58,248 nt of DNA from an alpha proteobacterium SCGC AAA536-G10. GTDB lineage: Bacteria; Pseudomonadota; Alphaproteobacteria; Puniceispirillales; Marisalimonadaceae. Position numbers and translations under genes: made by a program. Of the stretch, positions 42,087-51,555 are shown piece by piece. Position 1 is the stretch's first letter. Every line of letters starts with the position of its first letter. The stretch spans positions 306,246 to 364,493 of the forward strand of contig ARQU01000001.1 of NCBI GenBank assembly GCA_000384615.1. The letters run 5' to 3'. Below the pieces are notes generated by a model, which was not told where the DNA came from, did no database searches, and saw nothing but the letters and a program-made list of their open reading frames with translations.

Positions 42087-43444
42087 ATCGTTTTATCTGC
42101 TCTATCTTCTAATACAATATCGAGTTTAAGTAATTTCTCTCTTATTTGATCTGCTTTAGAATAATCTTTGCTATCTTTGGCAGTTTTACGTTCTAGTATA
42201 AGTTCTTCAATTTCTTTTTCGGTTATATTGATTTCAAAACTTTGACTTTGATTCAATTCTTTTCGAAACTTAAACCATTCTTCAGTCGATTGAGATAAAA
42301 TACCCAAAAGTTTACTTGAGTTTTTTAATTTTTGAGCACACTCTTTACTTCCTTTATTCGCTTCATCAGTTAGATAATGAGCTCTGGCAAGAGCTTTAGG
42401 AGTGTTTATATCATCACATAGATTAATAATAAGCTCCTCATCTGGCTTACCATTAACTTCAAAACCTTCAACAGCTCTGTAGAGTCTAGACAATGACTTT
42501 TTAGCTTCTTCCAAAGATTTTTTACTAAAGCTAAGGGGAGCTCTGTAATGAGCTTGTAATAGAGCATATCTAATAGCTTCACTGTCAAAATGAAAAAGAA
42601 GTTCATTAATCGTAGTAAAGTTTCCAAGTGACTTTGACATTTTTTCACCATCATAAGTTACATAACCATTATGAAGCCAAAAATTAGCCATAACTTCTGA
42701 ATCATTTGCACAACAAGATTGAGCAATTTCATTCTCATGGTGCGGGAAAATTAAATCTAAACCACCAGCGTGTATATCAAACTGCTCACCTAAATACTTT
42801 TTACTCATTGCAGAACATTCAATATGCCAACCCGGTCGTCCTCTTCCCCAAGGACTATCCCAACCTGGTAAATCCCCTGTAGAAGGTTTCCATAGAATGA
42901 AGTCTCCTGGTTTATCTTTATATTCTGCAATATCAACTCTTGAACCTGAGATCATATCCTTGAGCGACCTTCCTGATAACATTCCATATTTTTTAAATTT
43001 TCCAACCGAAAAAAGAACATTTCCTGAAGAAACATAAGCAAACCGTTTTGAAATTAATATTTCAATCATCTCAATTATTTCATTAATGTGATCTGTAGCC
43101 CTTGGTTCAAAATCAGGATTTAAATTACCTAATGATTTACAATCGCAATGAAAATTTTTTATCGTTTCTTTAGTCAATTCCGATATTTGTATTTCTTTCT
43201 CAGACGCTCTTTTGTTGATTTTGTCATCAATGTCAGTAATATTTCTAACATAAGTAACTTTAGGATACATCGTTCTAAGTAATCGAACTAAAACATCAAA
43301 TACAACTAAGGGTCTTGCGTTACCAATATGAATAAAATCATAAACTGTAGGTCCACATGCATACATTCTAACATTATTTTTATCAATGGGATTAAAAACA
43401 GATGTTTTTTTTTCAAGGGTATTATATAAATATAAGTTATTCAT
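42071..43444 (-). CDS. cysS: Cysteinyl-tRNA synthetase
   Basis: CysS charges tRNA-Cys. ATG 43444 (MNNLYLYN) is preferred to the longer frame at 43456, giving 457 aa, the usual size. Class I motifs are intact: the HIGH-like 'YACGPTVYDFIHIGNARP' with the first zinc-ligand Cys, 'WHIECSAMSKKYLG' with the second Cys, 'HHENEIAQSCC' with zinc-binding His and Glu, and KMSKS in 'GEKMSKSLGNF'. The C terminus has the DALR-like helices and ends 'LEDRADKTIWRKN'. It lies between gltX and trmJ on one strand; with 15-bp gaps and overlaps the three are probably one operon. Confidence 0.97.
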   Translation of the reverse strand: MNNLYLYNTLEKKTSVFNPIDKNNVRMYACGPTVYDFIHIGNARPLVVFDVLVRLLRTMYPKVTYVRNITDIDDKINKRASEKEIQISELTKETIKNFHCDCKSLGNLNPDFEPRATDHINEIIEMIEILISKRFAYVSSGNVLFSVGKFKKYGMLSGRSLKDMISGSRVDIAEYKDKPGDFILWKPSTGDLPGWDSPWGRGRPGWHIECSAMSKKYLGEQFDIHAGGLDLIFPHHENEIAQSCCANDSEVMANFWLHNGYVTYDGEKMSKSLGNFTTINELLFHFDSEAIRYALLQAHYRAPLSFSKKSLEEAKKSLSRLYRAVEGFEVNGKPDEELIINLCDDINTPKALARAHYLTDEANKGSKECAQKLKNSSKLLGILSQSTEEWFKFRKELNQSQSFEINITEKEIEELILERKTAKDSKDYSKADQIREKLLKLDIVLEDRADKTIWRKN

Positions 43445-43459
43445 AGTAACAACCACTAT

Positions 43460-44788
43460 TCAATTCGTTTTATTTAGTCGTTCAACAATTTTTTGTCTTC
43501 CCATTGTTAAAACTAGATTTGCCATTTCTGGACCATTATTTTGTCCTGTTAGACATAATCTAAGAGGTTTGAATAAATCTTTACCTTTTCTACCACTTTC
43601 CTTCATTAACAAACTTGTCCAAGTTGACCACGTATTTTTATCAAAACTATCATTTGGTAGAGTTTTCAACGCTAAATTTATGAACTCATGATCATCATTT
43701 ATGGTTTTAATTTTTCCATAAACAATATCCCACCAAAACTTAATATCATTAAAAGTATTAATATTTCCTTTAATTAAATTCCAAAATTCTGTGGTTATTT
43801 CAAAATCTAAAGTATTTAATTGATCACTAATATCATCAAAATTGATTAATTGAAAAAATTTACAATTTAGGTTTAACAATTCCACTTTATCAAATTTAGG
43901 TTTAGATTTTCCAAATTTATTTATATCAAAATCATCAATTATTTGATTTATATTTTTAAAAATATCTATCGCATCAGAGGTGCCAACCTTTGATAACAAT
44001 GATGATATTGCCATTGGTTGAAAACCTTCTTGTCTTAAGTCTTTTAGAGACAAACTACCAACTCTTTTAGAAAGACCTTCTCCTGAAATATCTGTTAATA
44101 ATGATAAATGCCCTAACCTAGGGGGAGAGTACCCTAAAGCTTCAAATAATTGAATTTGCGCAGCAGAATTTGTCATATGATCTTCACCTCTCAAAATATC
44201 TGTCACTGCAAAGTCAATGTCATCAACAACCGAGGCAAGGGTATATATAACTCTGCCATCTTCTCTTAAAATAACGGGGTCAGATAAATTGGACATATTA
44301 TATTTACTTTCACCTTTAACCAAATCATCCCAATTTACGTCAATGTGATTTAATAGAAATCTATAATGAGGTTTTTTTCCTTTAGATTTAAGGTCAGCAA
44401 TCTCTGAGTCTGACAATTTAAGAGAAGATCTGTCATAAATAGGCGGTTTTCCCGAAGATAATTGACTTTTTCTTTTTAAAGATAATTCATCAGCAGTTTC
44501 AAAACATGGATACGCTCTTTTTTTGTTGAGTAATATTTGTAAAGCATTGTCATAACAAGATAATCTAGATGATTGTTTTTCCAAACTGTCCCAGCCTATA
44601 TTCATCCAACTTAAATCTTCTTTAATTGCATTTTCATATTCTATAAACGATCTTTCTTGATCCGTGTCGTCTATTCTTAGCATAAAATGCCCATTATTTT
44701 TTCTAGCAAATAAAAAATTTACAAGTGCGGTTCTAAAGTTTCCAATATGCAAGTAACCAGTTGGACTTGGAGCAAAACGAACTTTCAT
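43460..44788 (-). CDS. gltX: Glutamyl-tRNA synthetase
   Basis: GltX charges tRNA-Glu (and, in many alphaproteobacteria with two copies, tRNA-Gln as a step to Gln-tRNA). The 442-aa protein starts with 'VRFAPSPTGYLHIGNFRTALVNF', which carries the HIGH motif, and has 'LRIDDTDQERS', 'DFAVTDILRGEDHMTNSAAQI' and the KMSKS variant 'LSKRVGSLSLKDL'. The zinc-binding cysteine cluster of the E. coli enzyme is not evident. It is slightly shorter than the E. coli enzyme (471 aa). The KRVGS form and length suit the second GltX paralog, but a lone copy cannot be excluded. It is the first gene of the gltX-cysS-trmJ unit. Confidence 0.95.
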   Translation of the reverse strand: MKVRFAPSPTGYLHIGNFRTALVNFLFARKNNGHFMLRIDDTDQERSFIEYENAIKEDLSWMNIGWDSLEKQSSRLSCYDNALQILLNKKRAYPCFETADELSLKRKSQLSSGKPPIYDRSSLKLSDSEIADLKSKGKKPHYRFLLNHIDVNWDDLVKGESKYNMSNLSDPVILREDGRVIYTLASVVDDIDFAVTDILRGEDHMTNSAAQIQLFEALGYSPPRLGHLSLLTDISGEGLSKRVGSLSLKDLRQEGFQPMAISSLLSKVGTSDAIDIFKNINQIIDDFDINKFGKSKPKFDKVELLNLNCKFFQLINFDDISDQLNTLDFEITTEFWNLIKGNINTFNDIKFWWDIVYGKIKTINDDHEFINLALKTLPNDSFDKNTWSTWTSLLMKESGRKGKDLFKPLRLCLTGQNNGPEMANLVLTMGRQKIVERLNKTN

Positions 44789-44844
44789 TACAACTTATTC
44801 CTAGTTTAAAATATATACTATATTTATCTCTACATACAGTTTGA

Positions 44845-46503
44845 TCAATTCCAATTTCTAAATCCACTAGTTAGAGGATATCTTCTATCTCTACCAAAGG
44901 CCTTTTCTGTGACTTTTGGTCCGGGTGCAGATTGAAATCTTTTATATTCAGATCTTGATAAAAGCATAGAGATTTTTTTTACATCTTCTACTTTATAACC
45001 CTCAGCAACTATTTGATCTATTGATAAATTATCTTCGACTAATTTTTTTAAAATTGCGTCAAGAATGTCATACTCAGGAAGACTGTCAGTATCTTTTTGA
45101 TCCTCTCTTAACTCGGCGCTAGGAGGTTTTGTTATTATTCTTTCAGGAATAACTTCACCATTTGGCCCTAAAAACTCAGGAGGTTGATTTGAATTTCTCC
45201 ATTTACATAATCTAAATACATCACTTTTCCACACGTCTTTTATAACTGCGAAACCTCCACACATATCTCCATATAAAGTAGCATAACCAACTGCATATTC
45301 AGATTTATTTCCTGTCGCTAATACCATTGATCCATATTTATTAGAAATTGCCATTAAAAGTAAGCCTCTTAATCTAGATTGAATATTTTCTTCAGTTATT
45401 CCTGGAGAAACATTGGGACCTTTAAATCCTAAAAGGATATTATCAACTGTTTCCATACCACTTTTAATATCTAAATACGAATAATCTATTCCTAAATTGT
45501 AAGACGCTGACTTTGCATCTTCCAAACTTTCTTGACTGGTATAAGGGCTTGGCATCATAACTGCTTTTACTAAATTTGGTCCTAGGGCATCAGTTGCAAT
45601 TGCCGCTACTAATGCAGAATCTATTCCACCAGACATTCCAAGAACAACCCCAGGAAAACCATTGTTTTGAACATAATCTCGTACACTTACAACTAGTGAT
45701 TTATATAAAGCTTCTATATTTGAAGAAACACTATTAATATTTTCTTTGAAGGTCCATTTATTATTAATTTTTTGTAAATCAATTTTTATTACATGTTCTT
45801 GAAAATCATTTAATTGGATATCTAACTTACCCTTATCACTTAAACAAAATGATGCACCATCAAATATTAATTCATCTTGGCCACCTACTCTATTTAAATA
45901 AATTAAAGGCAATTTCGACTCTAAAACTCGAGAAACAGCTACTGACATTCTTTGGTCAATTTTTTTTATAGAATAAGGTGATGCATTAATAGAAAGTATT
46001 ATTTCTGCTCCAGTTTCACACAAACATTCTATAACAGTTTCAGTCCAGATATCTTCGCAGATTGGTAATCCAATCAATACATCTCTTACTTTAACTGGAC
46101 CAGATAGTGAACCAGGAGAAAAAATTCTTTGTTCATCAAATACACCAGTATTTGGAAGATTATATTTATCTCTATAGGATAAAATTTCTCCTTTATCTAA
46201 AACAAAAACTGAGTTTTTAATTGATTTATTTTCTTTCCTGGGAGCACCTAGAATAATAGCTGCTTTACCATCATTAGTTAGTTTAGCTAGTGAAATTATT
46301 TCATTTTCAACAAGTTCTAAAAAATCATTTCTAAGAACTAAATCATCAATTGGATATCCAGTAACATATAATTCAGGAACAACAATTATATCAATTTCTT
46401 CACTTAAATTATCCCTAATTTTTATTAATTTGATAATATTACCCTTAACGTCACCAACTATCGGATTTAACTGAGCGAGAACTATTTTAAGATTGTTTTT
46501 CAT
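44845..46503 (-). CDS. nadE: NAD+ synthase, glutamine-hydrolysing
   Basis: NadE amidates deamido-NAD to NAD using glutamine. ATG 46503 (MKNNLKIVLAQLNP) is the family start; the longer frame runs into pncB. The resulting 552-aa protein has an N-terminal nitrilase-like glutaminase with its Glu in 'VVPELYVTGYP', Lys in 'YRDKYNLPN' and Cys in 'LPICEDIW'. The C-terminal synthetase has the P-loop 'VLGMSGGIDSALVAA', 'VMMPSPYTSQES', 'LATGNKSEYAVGY' and 'ELREDQKDTDSLP'. Length and all catalytic residues are normal. It follows the nicotinate phosphoribosyltransferase gene by 31 bp, so two adjacent NAD-salvage steps are co-transcribed. Confidence 0.97.
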   Translation of the reverse strand: MKNNLKIVLAQLNPIVGDVKGNIIKLIKIRDNLSEEIDIIVVPELYVTGYPIDDLVLRNDFLELVENEIISLAKLTNDGKAAIILGAPRKENKSIKNSVFVLDKGEILSYRDKYNLPNTGVFDEQRIFSPGSLSGPVKVRDVLIGLPICEDIWTETVIECLCETGAEIILSINASPYSIKKIDQRMSVAVSRVLESKLPLIYLNRVGGQDELIFDGASFCLSDKGKLDIQLNDFQEHVIKIDLQKINNKWTFKENINSVSSNIEALYKSLVVSVRDYVQNNGFPGVVLGMSGGIDSALVAAIATDALGPNLVKAVMMPSPYTSQESLEDAKSASYNLGIDYSYLDIKSGMETVDNILLGFKGPNVSPGITEENIQSRLRGLLLMAISNKYGSMVLATGNKSEYAVGYATLYGDMCGGFAVIKDVWKSDVFRLCKWRNSNQPPEFLGPNGEVIPERIITKPPSAELREDQKDTDSLPEYDILDAILKKLVEDNLSIDQIVAEGYKVEDVKKISMLLSRSEYKRFQSAPGPKVTEKAFGRDRRYPLTSGFRNWN

Positions 46504-46534
46504 AATTAACTCATCAAACAGATTATTATTATTA

Positions 46535-47716
46535 TTAACGCCTAAGAAGAAATTCTCTTCCAAGCTTAACTTGAGACTTACCACCATAAGAAATAATGTC
46601 AGCTGTCGCGTAAGTTTCAGACCATCTGCTTGGAAGATATGATCCAGTCCCAATGACATCTACAGGAACGTTCGCCAGAGAAAAAACTTTACATTTTTCT
46701 GGACCAAATCCACTAGAAGCAACAATTTTAACTTTTTGAAAGCCTGCATTATTTAGTATCTCTCTTAGATGCCAAACTGACGCCGCCGAAACACCAGTGC
46801 CAATTAAATAACGAAGCTCTTGCTCTGTTCTGTATCCTCTAATAGACTCAGGAGCATTTCTCTCTAAAACCGCATAAGAACCTGCTACATCTAATCCTTC
46901 AATATACCTTCCACCATGAGTATCTAATCTTAATGACAAAGTTCCATTGTTAGCCAAATGTTTGAACGATCTGCAAATCATAAGACCATCAGTTATTTCT
47001 TTACCAAAATAATCAATTAAAACAGTTAATGGTTGATCAGGCCAAGTGGAATGAAACATTTCTGCAGCTTTTAAGGTCGAACCAGCATAACCAACTAAAG
47101 CATGAGGCATAGTACCTAAACCCTTTGTGTTTTGAAACAGGTGGGCCGTCTTATCTGTAGCACATCCTATAAATCCAATCGCATTCATTTCAGATTTAAC
47201 TCTTTGAGATCCAATATATGCTCCATAAGCCATTAAATCGGCCATGTCTGTACCTGCACAATGACGAGCATCCATTGCTAGAAAAGATGTTTGACGTAAA
47301 CTTTCTACCATAGATCTAGCATTATAAGCAGCTACACAAGTCGCTCCAATTTTTTGAAGTAAAGCTGTTTCTAAATCTACTAATAATAACATAGAACCAG
47401 ATATATAGACCATTGGCTCTCCAGCTCCTACGTCACTACCTTCTTCAAAACATCGATTAATATTAACGTTACCTTTTCTTTCTTTTATAATATGTTGAAG
47501 CCAATCAAGTGCTGGATTTAAAGCCGATATCACAGGTCTGCGCATAAAAATTGCATAAGTAACTTCGGTATCACCAAACTCAGCTACAACATCTCTAGCT
47601 CTTAAAAAGTATGTGTCTGTAACAGACGATAACTGGTCAGGATTTGGCCTTAAGTCATTTGGCCAAGATACTTTTTTTATTAGATTAATATTAGGTTTCT
47701 TTTTATTTTCAGCCAA
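46535..47716 (-). CDS. pncB: Nicotinate phosphoribosyltransferase
   Basis: This enzyme joins nicotinate and PRPP to nicotinate mononucleotide. From TTG 47716 (LAENKKKPNIN) the protein has about 393 aa. That start lies 11 bp past the upstream stop with AGG in front; the longer frame to TTG 47776 overlaps the DAHP synthase gene by 50 bp and is less likely. Features: 'SVTDTYFLRARDV', 'GATCVAAYNARSM', 'RHCAGTDMADLMAYGAY', the catalytic-region 'LRLDTHGGRYIEG' and phosphate-binding 'DVIGTGSYLP'. It resembles the shorter archaeal-like NAPRTase branch rather than E. coli PncB. Next to nadE it forms the Preiss-Handler part of NAD synthesis. Confidence 0.85.
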   Translation of the reverse strand: MAENKKKPNINLIKKVSWPNDLRPNPDQLSSVTDTYFLRARDVVAEFGDTEVTYAIFMRRPVISALNPALDWLQHIIKERKGNVNINRCFEEGSDVGAGEPMVYISGSMLLLVDLETALLQKIGATCVAAYNARSMVESLRQTSFLAMDARHCAGTDMADLMAYGAYIGSQRVKSEMNAIGFIGCATDKTAHLFQNTKGLGTMPHALVGYAGSTLKAAEMFHSTWPDQPLTVLIDYFGKEITDGLMICRSFKHLANNGTLSLRLDTHGGRYIEGLDVAGSYAVLERNAPESIRGYRTEQELRYLIGTGVSAASVWHLREILNNAGFQKVKIVASSGFGPEKCKVFSLANVPVDVIGTGSYLPSRWSETYATADIISYGGKSQVKLGREFLLRR

Positions 47717-47726
47717 TTTCAAACCT

Positions 47727-49112
47727 TCAAGATACCGCCACAATTTTTTTTGCAAGGTTAGTTCTATTTTCTGCAAGCAAGTCAGCTACTAAAAACGCTA
47801 ACTCCAAGGATTGAGTTGCATTAAGTCTTGGATCACAATGAGTATGATATCTGTCAGCCAAGTTAGCTTCATTTACTTCATACACTCCACCAACACATTC
47901 AGTAACATTTTGTCCTGTCATTTCAAAATGGACTCCTCCAGGTACAGTATGCATTTCATTATGAACTTCAAAGAAACCTCTAACTTCAGCCATAATATCA
48001 TCCATTTTTCTTGTCTTAAATCCTGAAGATGCTTTTACCGTATTTCCATGCATTGGATCACAACACCAGCCAACGATCAAACCTGATTTTTTAACAGCTG
48101 TTAATAAAGGTTTTAATTTTTTATAGACGTCGGCAGAACCCATTCTAGCAATAAGAGTAAGTCGTCCAGCTTGATTTAATGGGTTTAGCTTTTCAATAAG
48201 TCTTAATAAATCGTCAGGATCTGTTGAAGGTCCACATTTTAAACCAATTGGGTTAGCTATGCCTCTCATATATTCTATGTGCGCTTCATCAATACTTCTA
48301 GTTCTATCTCCTACCCATAGCATATGTGCTGAAGTTGCAAACCATCCTTTTTCTTCAGTAATAGTGTCTTTTCTAGTGAGTGCTTCTTCGTAATTAAGTA
48401 AAAGACCTTCGTGCGAAGTATAAAATTCAGTTTCTCTAAGCTGAGCAGTATTCTCTGGTGTCATGCCACAAGCATTCATAAACTCTAATGCTGAAGTTAT
48501 TTGAGATGCAAGTTCTTTATATTTTATTGCTTCATTAGTTCCACTAACAAACTCAAGGTTCCATTCATGTAATTTAGTCAAATCTGCCATACCACCACCT
48601 GCAAAAGCTCTCAGCAAATTTAATGTAGAGGCAGATTTATCATAAACTTGAAGAAGCCTCTCTGGATTAGGTTCACGTGCTTTATCTTCAAAGGCCATAT
48701 CATTAACCATATCTCCACGATAACTTGGCAAAGAAACATCATTAATTACTTCAAAAGGGGAAGATCTAGGCTTAGAATATTGACCTGCCAATCTTCCTAT
48801 CTTTATAACAGGTAAAGCAGAACCAAAAGTAAGCACAACAGCCATTTGTAACAACACTCTAAAGCTATCCCTGATATTATTAGCATTATGTTCTGCAAAA
48901 GATTCAGCGCAGTCACCACCCTGAAGTAAAAAAGCTTTTCCCTCTGCAACATCTGCCATTCTTTTCCTAAGTCTCCTAGCTTCTTCGGCAAATACTAAAG
49001 GCGGTCTAATTGAAAGTTCTTTTTCAACAGAGGCCACTTTATCCATGTCACTATATTCAGGAACTTGCTTTATCGGAAATTTTCTCCAAGAATCTATTTT
49101 CCAGTCAATCAT
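47727..49112 (-). CDS. aroG: 3-deoxy-7-phosphoheptulonate (DAHP) synthase, class II
   Basis: This first enzyme of the shikimate pathway condenses phosphoenolpyruvate and erythrose 4-phosphate. ATG 49112 (MIDWKIDSWRKFPIKQ) is the class II start. The 461-aa protein shows the class II marks 'FLLQGGDCAESFAEHN', 'IGRLAGQYSKPRS', 'LWVGDRTRSIDEAHIEYMRGIANPIGLKCGP' in pieces, 'GWCCDPMHGN' with metal-binding Cys and His, and 'GGVHFEMTGQNVTECVGG'. All catalytic blocks are intact. It is the plant/Mycobacterium type, not the E. coli AroFGH type. It leads a unit with the nicotinate phosphoribosyltransferase and nadE genes. Confidence 0.95.
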   Translation of the reverse strand: MIDWKIDSWRKFPIKQVPEYSDMDKVASVEKELSIRPPLVFAEEARRLRKRMADVAEGKAFLLQGGDCAESFAEHNANNIRDSFRVLLQMAVVLTFGSALPVIKIGRLAGQYSKPRSSPFEVINDVSLPSYRGDMVNDMAFEDKAREPNPERLLQVYDKSASTLNLLRAFAGGGMADLTKLHEWNLEFVSGTNEAIKYKELASQITSALEFMNACGMTPENTAQLRETEFYTSHEGLLLNYEEALTRKDTITEEKGWFATSAHMLWVGDRTRSIDEAHIEYMRGIANPIGLKCGPSTDPDDLLRLIEKLNPLNQAGRLTLIARMGSADVYKKLKPLLTAVKKSGLIVGWCCDPMHGNTVKASSGFKTRKMDDIMAEVRGFFEVHNEMHTVPGGVHFEMTGQNVTECVGGVYEVNEANLADRYHTHCDPRLNATQSLELAFLVADLLAENRTNLAKKIVAVS

Positions 49113-49208
49113 CTTTTTTCCCTTTAAATAACTCAATATTAATTAATAATTAAACATTCCATTAACAGAATTTAGCCAAATCTTCAATTACTCAGTTAAA
49201 ATTCACTA

Positions 49209-50567
49209 TTAAGATCTCATCGTTACAAATTCTTCTGCAGCTGAAGGATGAATTCCAATAGTGCTGTCAAAATCTGACTTAAGAGCACCTGCTTTAATTG
49301 CGATTGCTATTCCTTGAATTATTTCTGCAGAATCTGGACCTATCATGTGGGCCCCTACTACCTTTTGTGAATTGTCATCAACTATCAATTTCATTAATGT
49401 TCTTTCAATATTTCCAGAAATAGTATTTTTTAATGCTCTGAACTCGCTTTTGTATTCTCTTGCTTTGATACCTTTTTTTACAGCGTCTTCATAGGTAATA
49501 CCAACTACTGCGATTGAAGGTTGACTAAAAACAGCGCTTGGAACATTACTATATGAAACATATCTGTTAATTTTTCCAAACTCACGGTCAGCAAAAGAAT
49601 GACCTTCTGCAATAGCAACAGGAGTTAGTGTGATTTTATCAGTAACATCCCCAATTGCAAATATAGAATTGATATTTGTTTGATTGAAATTATTTACCAA
49701 TACTTCTCCACGTTTACCTAAATGGACTCCAATCTCTTCCAAACCTAAATTGGAGACTTTAGGTAATCTTCCTGTGGCACCCATTACAGTTTCTACACTT
49801 AGGCTTTTGTTATTTGAAAGATGGATCTTATGCATTTGCCCTTTTTCTTCAATCTTTGAAATAGTAACTTTATTATGTATCGTTATTCCTTTTTGCTCCA
49901 TTGAAGTCATTAAATGTTGCCTAATATCTTTATCAAATCCTCTCAAAGCCATGTCAGCTCTAAAAATAAGATGAGTATCTACTCCAAATCCATTGAATAT
50001 ACCTGCAAATTCAACTGCAATATAGCCTGATCCATAAATCGCAATAGAATCTGGTAATTCAAGAAGATCTAAAGCTTTATCTGAGTTAATCATGTAATTA
50101 TTTCCTTCAAAGTTAGGAAAAGATGATTCACCACCAGCAGCTATCATGATTTTTTGAGAAGATAATTCAATTTTTTTATTATCTTCTTTTATTATTGAAA
50201 CAGTATTTGGTCCTGTGATTTTACCCCAACCTGAAATTAAGTGACAGCCTGAATTTTTTATTAAATTAACATAAATTTCATGCAGTCTATCTAATTCTTT
50301 ATTCTTTTTTAGAATAAGTTCATGCCAGTTACTTTGAAAATTACTTACTTGCCAGCAAAATCCTTCTGCATCTGATACTTGTTCAGAAAATTGAGACGCA
50401 TACACCAACAATTTTTTAGGTACACAACCTCTAAGTACGCATGTGCCCCCAGCTCTATCACCCTCTACAACTAATACTTTGGCACCATATGATGCAGCAA
50501 TTCTTGCTGTTCTAGTGCCTCCCGAACCAGCTCCAATAACAATTAAATCGTAATCAAATTTTGACAT
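49209..50567 (-). CDS. gor: Glutathione-disulfide reductase
   Basis: Gor reduces oxidised glutathione with NADPH. ATG 50567 (MSKFDYDLIVIG) is the family start; the frame extends to 50609 without support. The 452-aa protein has the FAD loop 'VIGAGSGGTRTARIAA', the redox-active pair in 'GGTCVLRGCVPKKLL', the NAD(P)H motif 'IAIYGSGYIAVEFAGIF' with Arg in 'LIFRADMALRGFD', 'IFAIGDVTDKITLTPVA' and the C-terminal catalytic 'IGIHPSAAEEFVTMR'. All are intact, so it is a true Gor rather than a lipoamide dehydrogenase. It follows the MaoC-like gene directly; the YghU-like and FrnE-like genes nearby would use glutathione or thiols. Confidence 0.95.
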   Translation of the reverse strand: MSKFDYDLIVIGAGSGGTRTARIAASYGAKVLVVEGDRAGGTCVLRGCVPKKLLVYASQFSEQVSDAEGFCWQVSNFQSNWHELILKKNKELDRLHEIYVNLIKNSGCHLISGWGKITGPNTVSIIKEDNKKIELSSQKIMIAAGGESSFPNFEGNNYMINSDKALDLLELPDSIAIYGSGYIAVEFAGIFNGFGVDTHLIFRADMALRGFDKDIRQHLMTSMEQKGITIHNKVTISKIEEKGQMHKIHLSNNKSLSVETVMGATGRLPKVSNLGLEEIGVHLGKRGEVLVNNFNQTNINSIFAIGDVTDKITLTPVAIAEGHSFADREFGKINRYVSYSNVPSAVFSQPSIAVVGITYEDAVKKGIKAREYKSEFRALKNTISGNIERTLMKLIVDDNSQKVVGAHMIGPDSAEIIQGIAIAIKAGALKSDFDSTIGIHPSAAEEFVTMRS

Positions 50568-50609
50568 AAAATCTCCAAAATTCCCTAAAAAGAGCTTGTT
50601 TATGTGCAA

Positions 50610-51467
50610 TCAAAAAATTGCCTCTGCTTTCATTGTCATACCTGCATCTTTTGTACTCGTAAAGCAATTAACACCACCATTTAATTTATTTTCAATATTT
50701 ATAAACAAATCATCATTAGCGTATACCGGTGCAATACCTCTGTGAGAAAAAGATTTAACCTTGGCTTTTTTATACTTTTCTGCAGCTCTTAGCATCAATG
50801 TTGCTTGTAATGGCCCATGAAAAACTAAATCTTTGTATCCTTCCTCATTAGTTGAGTAAGGGTAATCATAGTGTATTCTATGCCCGTTAAATGTTATTGC
50901 TGAATATCTAAATAACATTGTTGGATGCGTATATATTTTTTCTTCATAATCTGATTTTAAAAAGGGTAAATTATTTTTAATGAAAGTAGTATTATCATTT
51001 TTATTATAATCTCTATAAACAAGGTCATGATCTTCTTCGATCATTAATTTATTATCTACAAAGAATTCGTACTTTGCAGTTACAAAACATAATAGTCCAG
51101 ACTTCCCATTTTTTAAGTTTATATCAACTACCGTAGATTTTTTTTTAACTATGTCTCCAATTTTTAATGAATTTAAAAAATGAGTTCTACATCCTGCCCA
51201 CATTCTTCGAGGAAGCGGTATTGGAGGAAGAAATTCACCTTTTTGAGGATGAGAGTCTTTACCTAACAAAGATGATTTTACTATTGCAGGTGCCAGAGCC
51301 CAATGAAGACCTGATGAGGCTATGTCACCTTTTTGAGGGTCTCCTGGATCTTCATCAAGTGTTGCCCTAAATCTTGTTTCCAAACCTTGTGAGACTTCAT
51401 CAAATGCTATCTCATCATTACCTATCCATGATTTTAATTCATCAATATTTATTTTCATATCATCCAC
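50610..51467 (-). CDS. MaoC/FAS1-like dehydratase-domain protein (mesaconyl-CoA hydratase-like)
   Basis: This 285-aa protein has two hotdog halves as in HTD2/mesaconyl-C4-CoA hydratases. The N-terminal half has 'ALAPAIVKSSLLGKDSHPQKGEFLPPIPLPRRMWAG', a conserved block in pieces about 57-92; the C-terminal half has 'FRYSAITFNGHRIHYDYPYS' (about 186-205) with the Asp/His region, and 'LVFHGPLQATLMLRAAE' with 'HGP'. It hydrates enoyl-CoA compounds; the substrate could be mesaconyl-CoA or an itaconyl/citramalyl type (family knowledge). ATG 51467 or the next ATG 51458 are both possible. It lies just upstream of gor on the same strand and is divergent from the HIBADH-like gene. Confidence 0.85.
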   Translation of the reverse strand: MDDMKINIDELKSWIGNDEIAFDEVSQGLETRFRATLDEDPGDPQKGDIASSGLHWALAPAIVKSSLLGKDSHPQKGEFLPPIPLPRRMWAGCRTHFLNSLKIGDIVKKKSTVVDINLKNGKSGLLCFVTAKYEFFVDNKLMIEEDHDLVYRDYNKNDNTTFIKNNLPFLKSDYEEKIYTHPTMLFRYSAITFNGHRIHYDYPYSTNEEGYKDLVFHGPLQATLMLRAAEKYKKAKVKSFSHRGIAPVYANDDLFINIENKLNGGVNCFTSTKDAGMTMKAEAIF

Positions 51468-51555
51468 TTTATAATTTTTAATATAAGATTTAATTTAATA
51501 TATTGAAAATTATAATCTAAAACAAGATAACTGAAATAAATGTTTGAGGTTACAT